Shown here piece after piece: positions 17,331 to 25,308 of a stretch of 38,659 bases of DNA. The translations under genes were made by a program, and so were the position numbers. Every line of letters begins with the position of its first letter. Position 1 is the stretch's first letter. The DNA comes from Singulisphaera sp. GP187. GTDB lineage: Bacteria > Planctomycetota > Planctomycetia > Gemmatales > Gemmataceae. The stretch is from NCBI GenBank assembly GCA_945861245.1, contig CAMAUE010000038.1, positions 1-38,659 on the forward strand, in the 5' to 3' direction. The notes below the pieces were generated by a model. It did not search any database, was not told where the DNA came from, and saw nothing but the letters and a program-made list of their open reading frames with translations.

Positions 17331-17669
17331 ATGAAGAAGTTTCTTGGTCTGATGATGGTCATGGGTGCTCTGTCGTTCTTGACGCTCGGCGCGACCGGTT
17401 GCAAAGACACGAAGGGGAAGACGAAGACGACCACCACGGGTGCTGCGACCCCGGCGAAGACGACCACTGGCGAAGCAAAGACGACCACCCCAGCTGAAAA
17501 GACGACCACCCCGGCTGAACCGAAGACGACCCCGGCTGAACCGAAGACCACCGCCGCTGAACCGAAGACCACCGCCGCTGAACCGAAGACCACCGCCGCT
17601 GAGCCGAAGACCACCACCGCTGAGCCGAAGACCACCACCGCGGCCCCGAAGACCGGCAAAACCGACTGA
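17331..17669 (+). CDS. small lipoprotein with seven heptapeptide repeats (AEPKTTA)
   Basis: The 112-residue product starts with a type II signal peptide (MKKFLGLMMVMGALSFLTLG then ATGC), with the lipobox cysteine at residue 24. The mature part is only Lys, Thr, Ala, Pro and Glu. It contains seven near-identical seven-residue units, consensus AEPKTTA, at 17493-17639. Such a tail should be extended and basic, a possible spacer or a polyanion-binding arm anchored to a membrane. A GGAAGG at 17319-17324 fits ATG 17331. It is followed by a second small lipoprotein and lies divergent from the ECF sigma gene. No known family is recognised. Confidence 0.82.
   Translation: MKKFLGLMMVMGALSFLTLGATGCKDTKGKTKTTTTGAATPAKTTTGEAKTTTPAEKTTTPAEPKTTPAEPKTTAAEPKTTAAEPKTTAAEPKTTTAEPKTTTAAPKTGKTD
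17493..17639 (+). repeat. seven tandem 21-bp coding repeats
   Basis: Seven in-frame units of 21 bases encode the AEPKTTA heptapeptide variants. Units three to five (17535-17597) are identical at the DNA level, which indicates recent copy-number change. The first unit lacks the proline and reads AEKTTTP. Confidence 0.92.
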
Positions 17670-17721
17670 GTAATTCGTAATTTCGAGCCACGGACAGCTC
17701 ATCGTCGTTCATGACGTTGCG

Positions 17722-17749
17722 TTGGCCTAACAGTCGATCTGTGTATATT
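17722..17749 (+). promoter_or_regulatory. predicted sigma70-type promoter of second small lipoprotein gene
   Basis: TTGGCC at 17722-17727 and TATATT at 17744-17749 are separated by 16 bases. That would start transcription near 17756, about 27 bases before the GTG start. Four and five of six positions match the consensus. Confidence 0.45.
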
Positions 17750-17782
17750 TTTCATTGGCATCAACACGAAAGGAAGTCTCAC

Positions 17783-17932
17783 GTGAAAAAAATGTTCTCG
17801 ATTCTGGTCCTCATGGGCCTCCTCTGCACCCTCACCGCCTTCACAGTCGGTTGTGGTGACGCGCCGAAGAAGTCCCCGTCACCCGCTCCGGCGCCGAGCC
17901 CCGCCGTGAAGACGACGACGACGGCCAGCTAA
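17783..17932 (+). CDS. very small lipoprotein (49 residues)
   Basis: The product begins VKKMFSILVLMGLLCTLTAF and then TVGC, a lipoprotein signal with the acylated cysteine at residue 24. Only about 26 mature residues remain, rich in Pro, Ser, Ala and Thr, ending VKTTTTAS. The GTG at 17783 is chosen because AAGGAAG lies six bases upstream and it gives the charged KK needed at the signal start. ATG 17792 is an alternative. A clear terminator follows. Composition and layout resemble the repeat lipoprotein just upstream, so the two may be related. The function is unknown. Confidence 0.72.
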   Translation: MKKMFSILVLMGLLCTLTAFTVGCGDAPKKSPSPAPAPSPAVKTTTTAS

Positions 17933-17960
17933 GGTTTTTGCTCAGATTGTTCTGACGCAC

Positions 17961-17996
17961 AAAAGCCGATCCGAATTATTCGGGTCGGCTTTTTTC
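17961..17996 (+). terminator. intrinsic terminator
   Basis: An AAAAGCCGATCCGA / TTCGGGTCGGCTTTTTT hairpin with a four-base loop ends in six T residues. It follows the small lipoprotein stop by about 30 bases. It is the only hairpin in the window with a proper T-tract. Confidence 0.88.
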
Positions 17997-18032
17997 GTCG
18001 AATCGGTTGCCTCCGGTCTGACGCATGAAATA

Positions 18033-18135
18033 TGACGCGACCGACAAAAGTACGAGCCGGAAGCGTAAGCGACGGATTTCTCCAGTCCGTCGCTTACGCT
18101 TCCGGCTCATAAAGCGACTTTTGTCGGTCGCGTCA
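18033..18135. repeat. family C composite palindrome, 103 bp (copy 2, intact)
   Basis: Outer arms of 19 bases (TGACGCGACCGACAAAAGT and complement) enclose inner arms of 22-23 bases (GAGCCGGAAGCGTAAGCGAC type) around a loop of about 10. Short asymmetric spacers separate outer from inner arms. The bases AATA flank both ends and could be a target duplication, though that is weak evidence. Confidence 0.93.
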
Positions 18136-18203
18136 AATATGAAGATTTCGTGGATTTTTGTTGACGATTTGGAATAAAAGCCGTTAAGCTGAATCTATTC
18201 TCT

Positions 18204-18282
18204 GGCGAGCCTAGTCGCGTAAGCGGTAGGTTGATGCCGACGTTCGTGTGGCCAACCTGCCGCTTACGCGGCTAGGCTCGCC
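18204..18282. repeat. long inverted repeat upstream of sulfatase gene
   Basis: Arms of about 29 bases (GGCGAGCCTAGTCGCGTAAG and complement) with two mismatches and a loop of about 20. It lies 41 bases before the sulfatase start, so it could affect the 5' leader of that transcript. Confidence 0.88.
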
Positions 18283-18323
18283 TCTACCTCTTTCAGGTTT
18301 TTCCAATCAACGAGCTACCTACG

Positions 18324-20405
18324 ATGCAATCTTCCTTTGTGATCGACGAATCCCCCGCCGAATCTCCGCCGGAGTGGAGCACGTTCGAGGCCCGGCGTCG
18401 GCGAACGCTCATTTTCCTCCTCTTCGCCGCCGTTTACATCGGCTATCATCTGATCATGCGCTGGGTGGAATATCCGCTCTTCCACCTCGATTGGTTTTAC
18501 TTCGGCGGCGAAGACTGGCCTAAGCTCCCGATTTGGGCTTGGCCATGGTACGAGCCTGAGTTCGCTTATCGCTGGTTCCTGACCTTGCTCCCCTTGGCAG
18601 CGTGGGTGGGCATCCTCTTTTTTTTCCTGACCCGAGTCAGCTTTCTGACCCATCGGCGCGTCGCTTTCATCGTTATCATCCTCGGCTTGATCTTCTTTGA
18701 AGGGGACATGCGCTGGTTTCAGATGTCGAAAAAGCATGTGTCGTGGAGCGAAATTCTCGCGGTCATGGACCAAAACAGTTCCGATTTGGGCCTTCGTCGC
18801 TCCGACTACGAAGATATCGGCTGGCAATTCGCGTATCACGTTCTGTTCCTGACGCTTTGTGCTTTCTTCGCCGGGCCTGAGCCGCGCTTCTGCATTCAGG
18901 CAATATGGAACGGTCCCGCGGGCCGGACTTATGTCGGCATCGTCTGCCGAGGGTTTTATCACGCCCTCGTTTGGCTTCGGCTCGAGGCATTTGTGTTTCG
19001 CGTCCTGGGCTGGTTCGATAGCAAAGCCGCCTTCGCCTGTCTCGTCGGGTTGGTCATGATCGATCCGGTCGTCATCTGGGCGTTTGACCAGGAAAAACAG
19101 GACAATCAAGGCGAACGTAGCGTGACCCGACACATCGCCGACGCCAACCCTTTGCGTTGGCATTCCCTCGATCGCGGGTGGGATCGCGTCGTCCTCGCCT
19201 ATTCCGAGGAATCGCAAGAACTCGCGGCGGCGAACACGGCGCTGCGCGACCTCGATACGCTTTCGATAAGCACACAAGGGGCCGTTCTCGCGATTCCGAA
19301 ACGCAATATCCCGGCAACACCTGACAGCATTTTGATTCTGCAAGCGGAAACCTTGAGTGCGGAGATGTTCAACGAGACCGATCTGCCGTTCCTCAACGAG
19401 TTCTCGAAGAAATGCCTGCGGTTGAAACGCCATTTCTCCGCCGGCAACGCCACCCATTACGGTATCCTCGGCTTACTGCACGGCAGCCCGGTCACGTTCT
19501 TCACGGGGCCTCGCGAAACGCATCGACCCAACCCTTACTTGGACCAATTCAAGGACCACGGCTATAAGACTCGGCTAATCACGCGCAGCGTCATGGGCCA
19601 TCACAAGCTGGGCCATTATCTTCCGAATTGGACCGAGCCGGTCAGCGAACCGGGCGGCGATTGGAAGGTCATCCCCGTAATCCACGAAGAAATGGCGAAG
19701 CCCGAACCGCGGCTGGTCTTTTCCTTCTACCATGCGACGCACTATCCCTACGATCACGATGACGAACCGCGCTTCAAGAAATACTTGCCCGAAGTCGACT
19801 ACAATTTCAATTACAATCGCTCCAATCTGAGCGAGTGGAAAGTTGAGATCGTCAATCGCTACAAAAATACTCTGTTAAATATGGACGATTGGTACCGCGA
19901 CATCCTGGAAAAAGTCGATCTGAGCAAAACCATCGTGGTCATCACGGGCGACCACGGCGAGGAGTTTTTCCAACAAGGTCGCCTGGGGCATTGCTCATCG
20001 CTGAACATCCATCAAACCATGACGCCCTGCCTCGTCTACATTCCCGGCGTGGAGCCGGCCGACGTAAACTTTGTTACCTCGCACGCCGACATCATGCCGA
20101 CGATCGCGGACGTCTTGGGCCACGCGAAGAAACCGGACATGCTCGGTCAATCGCTCTTTGAACCGGTTTCGTTCCGATACGCGGTTCTGTCCCATTTTGA
20201 GTACACGAAATGCCTCCTCTGGGCCGTCGCCACTGAAGATCGCATGGCTGTTTTCCAAAGGGATTACTGGGACAACATCGAGATCGTGGGTCTGACGGAC
20301 TGGAATGGCCAACGCAAAGCGTATCGTCCGGAACCGGAGATGTGGGCCGACCGGTTCCGCATCATTCGGCGCGTCGAAACGCAACTTCGCGCATCGCGAG
20401 ATTAG
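18324..20405 (+). CDS. membrane-anchored sulfatase/phosphoethanolamine-transferase-fold protein, YejM/LtaS-like
   Basis: The 693-residue product has membrane helices at about 26-44, 83-103, 112-126 and 168-184, with a further segment near 235-255. An alkaline-phosphatase-superfamily domain outside the membrane spans about 330-640. Metal-site residues are seen at LQAETLS (Glu342) and VITGDHGEEFF (Asp543, His544). HFSAGNATHYGILGLLHG places Thr377 where LtaS-type enzymes carry the nucleophile and resembles the equivalent YejM/PbgA stretch. Possible roles are transfer of a head group onto lipid A or another envelope polymer, or non-catalytic lipid sensing as in YejM. The presence of lpxA shows the cell makes lipid A. 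A 45-residue lipoprotein gene follows. Confidence 0.83.
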   Translation: MQSSFVIDESPAESPPEWSTFEARRRRTLIFLLFAAVYIGYHLIMRWVEYPLFHLDWFYFGGEDWPKLPIWAWPWYEPEFAYRWFLTLLPLAAWVGILFFFLTRVSFLTHRRVAFIVIILGLIFFEGDMRWFQMSKKHVSWSEILAVMDQNSSDLGLRRSDYEDIGWQFAYHVLFLTLCAFFAGPEPRFCIQAIWNGPAGRTYVGIVCRGFYHALVWLRLEAFVFRVLGWFDSKAAFACLVGLVMIDPVVIWAFDQEKQDNQGERSVTRHIADANPLRWHSLDRGWDRVVLAYSEESQELAAANTALRDLDTLSISTQGAVLAIPKRNIPATPDSILILQAETLSAEMFNETDLPFLNEFSKKCLRLKRHFSAGNATHYGILGLLHGSPVTFFTGPRETHRPNPYLDQFKDHGYKTRLITRSVMGHHKLGHYLPNWTEPVSEPGGDWKVIPVIHEEMAKPEPRLVFSFYHATHYPYDHDDEPRFKKYLPEVDYNFNYNRSNLSEWKVEIVNRYKNTLLNMDDWYRDILEKVDLSKTIVVITGDHGEEFFQQGRLGHCSSLNIHQTMTPCLVYIPGVEPADVNFVTSHADIMPTIADVLGHAKKPDMLGQSLFEPVSFRYAVLSHFEYTKCLLWAVATEDRMAVFQRDYWDNIEIVGLTDWNGQRKAYRPEPEMWADRFRIIRRVETQLRASRD

Positions 20406-20441
20406 TGCTTTGTCATACGATATAAGTAGGGCTTTTGGCTT

Positions 20442-20503
20442 ACGAGCCGGAAGCGTAAGCGACGGGTGGTTATGCCAGACCGTCGCTTACGCTTCCGGCT
20501 CGT
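20442..20503. repeat. family C inner hairpin only (copy 3)
   Basis: Near-perfect arms of ACGAGCCGGAAGCGTAAGCG type and a short loop, without the outer TGACGC arms seen at 15560 and 18033. It lies between the sulfatase stop and the small lipoprotein start. Confidence 0.9.
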
Positions 20504-20524
20504 TGTTTATCTTGAGATGACACC

Positions 20525-20662
20525 ATGCGTACCTGCATCTTCGCGTTGCTTCTGTTCATCATCCTGGCCGGTTGCGGCGGCGGGGATCGGCCCATCAACA
20601 AAGACCTCGACATGCCCAAGGCCTCGACCAAGGACAAAGCCGATCCGAAAGCGAAGAGTTGA
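20525..20662 (+). CDS. tiny lipoprotein (45 residues)
   Basis: The product reads MRTCIFALLLFIILAGCGGG, then a polar tail ending KDKADPKAKS. The signal peptide has a lipobox LAGC with Cys17 as the acylated residue, leaving only 29 mature residues, rich in Lys and Asp. It lies 120 bases after the sulfatase gene in the same direction, across a hairpin, and ends 13 bases before a family B hairpin. The ribosome-binding site is weak (GAGA). Length and signal make it plausible as a real gene, the third tiny lipoprotein within 3.3 kb. Nothing in the tail indicates a function. Confidence 0.62.
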   Translation: MRTCIFALLLFIILAGCGGGDRPINKDLDMPKASTKDKADPKAKS

Positions 20663-20675
20663 CGTTCGTCCCAAA

Positions 20676-20735
20676 TTCCCGCTTGCGGCTTAGCGCTCGC
20701 ATGGCCCATCCGGAGCGCTAAGCCGCAAGCGGAAA
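20676..20735. repeat. inverted repeat, family B (copy 2)
   Basis: Arms TTCCCGCTTGCGGCTTAGCG plus CTC and complement, with one mismatch and a short loop. It fills the gap between the convergent ends of the tiny lipoprotein gene and the tricorn-like protease gene, where it could serve as a bidirectional transcript end. Confidence 0.9.
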
Positions 20736-20739
20736 ACGC

Positions 20740-23700
20740 CTACTGCCCACCGGTCGGCGCCGGTGTCGGCCGCGATTTCTTCCACGTCGTCACGTCTTGC
20801 AACAGCACCTCGACCGCGCGATCCAGCTGACGGTCGATGCCGCGGGCCAGATCATCGGGCAGCGGCTCGATGAGTACGTCGGGTTGCACGCCTTCTTTTT
20901 CCATGTTTACGCCTTTGACGGTATGCACGCCGATGCGTGGCGTGCGGATCTGCGAGCCGTCGATGAGCGAAAGGCTGCGCGTGCCGATGACGAATCCGCC
21001 CGTGGGTTGGCCGACGAGCTTGCCCAAACCCCAGGTGCGGAAGGCGTGCGGGAATATCTCGGCATCGGAGAACGAGCGGTTGTTCATGAGCAGCGTGAGC
21101 GGCTTGGTCCACTTGCGGTCGCCGGAACGAAGGACCCAGCCCGACCCGCCGTCGCGATGGCTGAAGATCGTGTGCTCCTTGCCGACGAGATAGTTGAGCA
21201 CCTGATCGTGGGTGAAACCACCGCCGTTGAAACGCACGTCGAGCACGATGCCTTCCTTGTCGAAGTTGTCGGAATAGAGAGAGCGAACGAAGCGTTCCAG
21301 GCCCGGCTCCGTCATGCTCGGGATATGGATGTAGCCCAGCTTGCCGTTGCTCAGTTCGCTGACGCGCTGGGCGTTCTTGGCGATCCAGCGTTCGTACATC
21401 AGATCGTTGATCTTGGACCGCTTCTCCGCCCGAATTTCAACTCGGCGTTTGCTGTCGGCGGCGCGCGGGTCGGTGAGTTGCAGGATGACGACTTCGCTGA
21501 CCTTGTCGTTCAAGAGCTTGGCGAGTTCGATGTTTGCGCCAAGGTCAACGCCATCGATGCGCGTGATAAGATCGCCCGGCTTGAGGTTGATGCCATGCCG
21601 GTCGGCAGGGCCGTCCTTGATGATCTCGGCGATTTTCAGTTCGGGTCCGGTATGGCTGCGATCGAAGAGCAAGCCGAGGTCGCCGGTTTCGCGGTCGGCG
21701 GTGCTGGGCGTACCCAAGATGCCAAGGTGCGAGGCGTTGAGTTCGCCCAGCATCAGGCTGACGAGAGCGTAGAGATCCTCGCGCACGGCACAGTGATCGA
21801 CGACGGGGCGATACTTATCGCGGATTTTCTCCCAGTTGGCACCGTGAAAGTTTTTGTCGTAGAAGTTCTCGTTGAGCGCCCGCCAGCTTTGGTCGAACAT
21901 CTCACGAAAGAGTTCATCCTGGCGGATCGTCAGCTTTGCTGTGAAGGCGACAGTGGACGGCCCGACGACGGTCGCCCCGCCGATCATGACGGCGCGGAGG
22001 GCGCCGGAGCCGTCGCGGAAATAGATTTGGCCTGAGAAGTAGCGTGACCACTGGATTTGCGTCGGTTTGAGTCCGCCGATGGTTAGCCGTTGGATCGATC
22101 CGCCATCGACGTTTGCGAGCCACAGGTCGTCAACGCCGTCGGTGGTGGCGCGGAAGGCGATTTTCGTGCCGTCGTTGGCGATCGCGCATTCGCTGATGCT
22201 CATGTTGGCGGGCTGCTTGACGCGCAGATGAATGTTGTCCCAGTCGATATCCTTGCCGGTGGCGGCACCGCTGCCGGCCGGTTTTTGCAATGACAATACG
22301 TAGGCGCTGGCGAGATTGCCTTTGCGCTGGCTGATGAAGGCGAGTTTGTTCCCGGTTCGGCTCCAGGTCATGCCGCTGTTGAAGGTGGCGAAGCGGGTGA
22401 TGTTGCGGGCCGGTTCCTGCGCCGTGGCGCCGGTCGCCGGGATGATGAACAGTTCGCTGGCGAACGAGCCGTCCATGCCCGCGTAACAAAGATATTTGCC
22501 ATCGGGTGCCCAATCGTAGTCGAAGACCTGGCGATCGCCGACGAGGATTTTTTGGTCCGTGCCATCGGGGTTCATGGTCATCAATTTGCTGGCGCGCAAG
22601 AATGCGACGCGTTTGCCGTCGGGCGAGAAGCTGACGCCCAGCTCCGCTTCCGGCGAGTTGGTGATGCGCTTGACTTTGTAGCGAAGGGCGTTGACGAGAT
22701 CGGGATGCTCAGGATCGTCGGATTCGAGGGTATAAATGTCTTCTTGGCCAGCGCGATCGGACAGGAAGAGCAGCTTCTTGCCGTCCGGCGACCAGGCGAT
22801 GCCATGATCGAACGCCGGGCTGTCGGTCAGACGTTTCGCTTTGCCGCCGACGCGCGGCATGAGGAAGATTTCGCCATGCACGACGAAAGCGACGTGCTTT
22901 TCGTCCGGCGACCAGACATATTCGGTCGCGCCCGTAGTGAGCGTCCGCACAGTCTCGGAGTTTGCCTTGTCGTCGGCGTTGACGATGATGCGCAGCTTCT
23001 CGCTTTTGTTTTGCTTGATCGAATGCACCCAAATATCGACGCCTGCCTCATAGATGATGACTTCGCCGTTGGCGCTGATGCGCGCCCGGCGGACGTTGTC
23101 GTCCTTGTGATGGGTGATGCGCACTGGTTCCGACTTCTGGGCGGCGCCGTCGATATCAATTCGCACGATGTTCGTCTGCACGCTGGCGACATCGCTGACA
23201 TAGTACAATTGCTTGCCATCGGCAGACCACATCGGGTAGTTGTCTTGGCCGTCGTGCGTCGTAAGTCGGCGGTTGTTCGCGCCGTCGGCGTCGCTGAGCC
23301 AGAGGTCGTCGTTCGACGATCCGCGGTAGCCCTTGCGATACCACAGGCCGGGGCCACGCACATAGGCGATCTTGTCGCCTTTCGGTGAATAGACGCCATC
23401 GCGGCCTTCAAAGGCGCTGATCTGCTTCGCCCGTCCGCCGTTGATCGATACGGAGTACAACTCGAAACGAACTGGCACATCGGTCAGGCGGTTTGTGTTG
23501 AACAGCACGCTTTGGCTGTCCGGCGCCCAACCGCTGACGATGTCGTCGGCTGAGTCATGCGTCAGTCGGCGTGGCTTGCCGCCTTCGACGGGGATGATGA
23601 AGACATCGTAGCTTCCGTATCGGTTCGACGAGAAGGCGAGCCATTTGCCGTCGGGGCTGAAGATCGGGGTGTAGTCATGCTTCTCGTGCATCGTGAGGTG

Positions 23701-23871
23701 GTGGGCAACGCCGCCTTTGACACCGACGGTCCAGATATCGCCGTGGTAGCTGAACGCGACTAGCTTGCCATCGGGCGAGATGGCGGGCGTTCTCGCGAAC
23801 CGGATCGGCGCCTGAGCAAAAAGCGACGATGCGGAGAACAACAACACGGATGTAACGACGATGCGATTCAT
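20740..23871 (-). CDS. secreted tricorn-like S41 peptidase with WD40-type beta-propeller and PDZ domain
   Basis: The 1,043-residue product has a cleavable signal peptide (MNRIVVTSVLLFSASSLFAQ), so it should act in the periplasm. TolB/WD40-like repeats with SPDGK signatures run through about residue 600 (for example SPDGKLVAFSYHGDIWTV and WSPDGKKLLFLSDRAGQEDIYTL). A helical region, a PDZ domain at about 730-800 (GINLKPGDLITRIDG) and an S41 core follow. The nucleophile motif is NNRSFSDAEIFPHAFR and the C-terminus reads GVHTVKGVNMEKEGVQPDVLIEP. This is the tricorn protease layout, a processive endopeptidase acting on peptides. ATG 23922 would add 17 residues before the signal, so ATG 23871 is preferred. 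It is divergent from the TlpA-like gene. Confidence 0.92.
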   Translation of the reverse strand: MNRIVVTSVLLFSASSLFAQAPIRFARTPAISPDGKLVAFSYHGDIWTVGVKGGVAHHLTMHEKHDYTPIFSPDGKWLAFSSNRYGSYDVFIIPVEGGKPRRLTHDSADDIVSGWAPDSQSVLFNTNRLTDVPVRFELYSVSINGGRAKQISAFEGRDGVYSPKGDKIAYVRGPGLWYRKGYRGSSNDDLWLSDADGANNRRLTTHDGQDNYPMWSADGKQLYYVSDVASVQTNIVRIDIDGAAQKSEPVRITHHKDDNVRRARISANGEVIIYEAGVDIWVHSIKQNKSEKLRIIVNADDKANSETVRTLTTGATEYVWSPDEKHVAFVVHGEIFLMPRVGGKAKRLTDSPAFDHGIAWSPDGKKLLFLSDRAGQEDIYTLESDDPEHPDLVNALRYKVKRITNSPEAELGVSFSPDGKRVAFLRASKLMTMNPDGTDQKILVGDRQVFDYDWAPDGKYLCYAGMDGSFASELFIIPATGATAQEPARNITRFATFNSGMTWSRTGNKLAFISQRKGNLASAYVLSLQKPAGSGAATGKDIDWDNIHLRVKQPANMSISECAIANDGTKIAFRATTDGVDDLWLANVDGGSIQRLTIGGLKPTQIQWSRYFSGQIYFRDGSGALRAVMIGGATVVGPSTVAFTAKLTIRQDELFREMFDQSWRALNENFYDKNFHGANWEKIRDKYRPVVDHCAVREDLYALVSLMLGELNASHLGILGTPSTADRETGDLGLLFDRSHTGPELKIAEIIKDGPADRHGINLKPGDLITRIDGVDLGANIELAKLLNDKVSEVVILQLTDPRAADSKRRVEIRAEKRSKINDLMYERWIAKNAQRVSELSNGKLGYIHIPSMTEPGLERFVRSLYSDNFDKEGIVLDVRFNGGGFTHDQVLNYLVGKEHTIFSHRDGGSGWVLRSGDRKWTKPLTLLMNNRSFSDAEIFPHAFRTWGLGKLVGQPTGGFVIGTRSLSLIDGSQIRTPRIGVHTVKGVNMEKEGVQPDVLIEPLPDDLARGIDRQLDRAVEVLLQDVTTWKKSRPTPAPTGGQ

Positions 23872-23935
23872 GAGGCTTAATCCGATAAACGTGACAATAG
23901 GGCATTTCGCGGGTTTGGGCATTATATCAATTTTC

Positions 23936-24023
23936 GTTTAGCCGCTCGCCTTTGGCGAGCGCGGGCGCGACATCATTCCGCACATCCATTGCGTCCGCGT
24001 TCGCCAAAGGCGAGCGGCTAAAC
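23936..24023. repeat. inverted repeat, family A (copy 3)
   Basis: Arms GTTTAGCCGCTCGCCTTTGG plus CGAGCGCGG-like ends, near-perfect over about 26 bases, with a longer loop than other copies. It lies between two divergent genes, so it occupies promoter space rather than a transcript end. Confidence 0.92.
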
Positions 24024-24103
24024 AGCGACGCATTCACGAATTGTCGTCATTCCGTAGGATGGTTGCATCCCGCTTCGCCGCAATTTGTTCGGAGGGTTCT
24101 ATC

Positions 24104-25267
24104 ATGCGTCCGATTATCTCGCCGATTTTCTTTGGCATTTACCTCACAGCCTGGTGCGCGACACCGTTGCACGCTCAGACGAAGTACGACGCGCTCGTCA
24201 AGGACTACGGGGAAGCCTCTCAGGCGTTCCGACAGCGTCTGCAATCCGCGAACGAAGCCGAAGTCAGTCAGATCTATCGCGATGAGAATCCGCAGCCGAA
24301 GTTCGCGTTACGGTTTCTCGACTTGGCCAAGCAACAACCGAGAGATTCGGCGGCGTATGCTAGCCTGGTCTGGATCACGGAGACTAGCGAACTGATCCCC
24401 GCCGCCGCCAAGCCCTACGCCGAGGCGATGACGCTCCTCGCAAGCCAGTACGCCGATCACAAGGACAACGAAAAATTATTCGAGCGATTGGCCATCGCAC
24501 CGTTCGCATCGGCGGCGACGTTTCTCAAAGCGGTATTCGACAAGCACCCCAGCGGCATCGTGCGGGGCCGAGCCGGGTTCCACCTCGCGCTGCACCTGAA
24601 GAACTACTGCTTCACAGCGGAGCAATTGCACCTGCAACCTGCCTGGGCCAAGAACGTCGAACCGTTCGTCGGCCCCGAGCTCTTCAAACAGATGTGCGAC
24701 ACCGACCGGGTCGCACTCATGCGCCAGGCGGAAGAGACGCTCATCCGCGTGCAGAAAGATTACGCCTTCATCTCCTACAAACGCACCGTGCTCGGCAAAG
24801 CCGCCGAGAGTGAGCTTTTTGAGTTGCGCAATCTCATGGTTGGCAAGACCGCGCCGGACATCGTAGGCGAGGACATCGACGGCACCAAGATCAAACTCAG
24901 CGATTACCGAGGCAAAGTCGTCGTGCTCGTCTTCTGGGGCACGTGGTGTCCGCACTGCATGGCGATGTTGCCACAAGAACGAGCGTTCACAAAGCGATTT
25001 GAAGGCCAGCCGTTCACGATGCTCGGCGTCAACAGCGACACCGCTGGCCAGAAATTAACCAATGTGCTGAAGCAGGAACGCATCACCTGGCGCAATTTCT
25101 GGGACGGCGGCACCTCCGACGGCCCGATCGCGACACGCTGGAACATTCAGGGTTGGCCCGCGGTTTTCGTCATCGATGCGAAAGGCGTCATCCGCTACAA
25201 GCATGTCCGCGACGATATGCTCGAGCACGGCGTGGCGACGCTGATGCGCGAGATGAGCAAGCGGTAA
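24104..25267 (+). CDS. exported TlpA-like thioredoxin-fold protein
   Basis: The 387-residue product has a signal peptide (MRPIISPIFFGIYLTAWCAT then PLHAQ). An alpha-helical region of about 220 residues comes next, then a thioredoxin-like domain at about 247-385. The redox motif is Cys282-Pro-His-Cys285 (FWGTWCPHC), followed by the TlpA-type MLPQERAF and the cis-Pro region GWPAVFVID. It should reduce or isomerise disulfides in the periplasm or in proteins destined for it. The ATG at 24041 adds 21 residues that would bury the signal. A GGAGGG eight bases upstream supports ATG 24104. The helical N-terminal part is common in planctomycete redoxins, but its role is not known. Confidence 0.88.
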   Translation: MRPIISPIFFGIYLTAWCATPLHAQTKYDALVKDYGEASQAFRQRLQSANEAEVSQIYRDENPQPKFALRFLDLAKQQPRDSAAYASLVWITETSELIPAAAKPYAEAMTLLASQYADHKDNEKLFERLAIAPFASAATFLKAVFDKHPSGIVRGRAGFHLALHLKNYCFTAEQLHLQPAWAKNVEPFVGPELFKQMCDTDRVALMRQAEETLIRVQKDYAFISYKRTVLGKAAESELFELRNLMVGKTAPDIVGEDIDGTKIKLSDYRGKVVVLVFWGTWCPHCMAMLPQERAFTKRFEGQPFTMLGVNSDTAGQKLTNVLKQERITWRNFWDGGTSDGPIATRWNIQGWPAVFVIDAKGVIRYKHVRDDMLEHGVATLMREMSKR

Positions 25268-25301
25268 GCCCAATGGTGAGGTACTCCGAACCACTGGGCT
25301 T
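25266..25301. repeat. short hairpin sharing the core of the 280-bp palindrome
   Basis: Arms of 11 bases (AAGCCCAATGG / CCACTGGGCTT, one mismatch) enclose GTGAGGTACTCCGAA. The 18-base stretch GGTGAGGTACTCCGAACC at 25275-25292 also occurs, as its complement, in the right arm of the element at 35479-35758. Confidence 0.7.
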
Positions 25302-25308
25302 CCATCGT

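Larger units (their letters stand above)
17933..18323. other. repeat-rich intergenic region before the sulfatase gene
   Basis: The 391 bases hold the intrinsic terminator, an intact 103-bp family C element (18033-18135), a short AT-richer stretch (about 18136-18200) that may contain the sulfatase promoter, and another long inverted repeat (18204-18282). No coding frame is supported. Confidence 0.6.

Noticed and set aside
17309-17659. Frames on - opposite the repeat lipoprotein (VVVFGSA-type repeats)
   Set aside because: They only mirror the 21-bp repeats. The + strand has the signal peptide, lipobox and ribosome-binding site.
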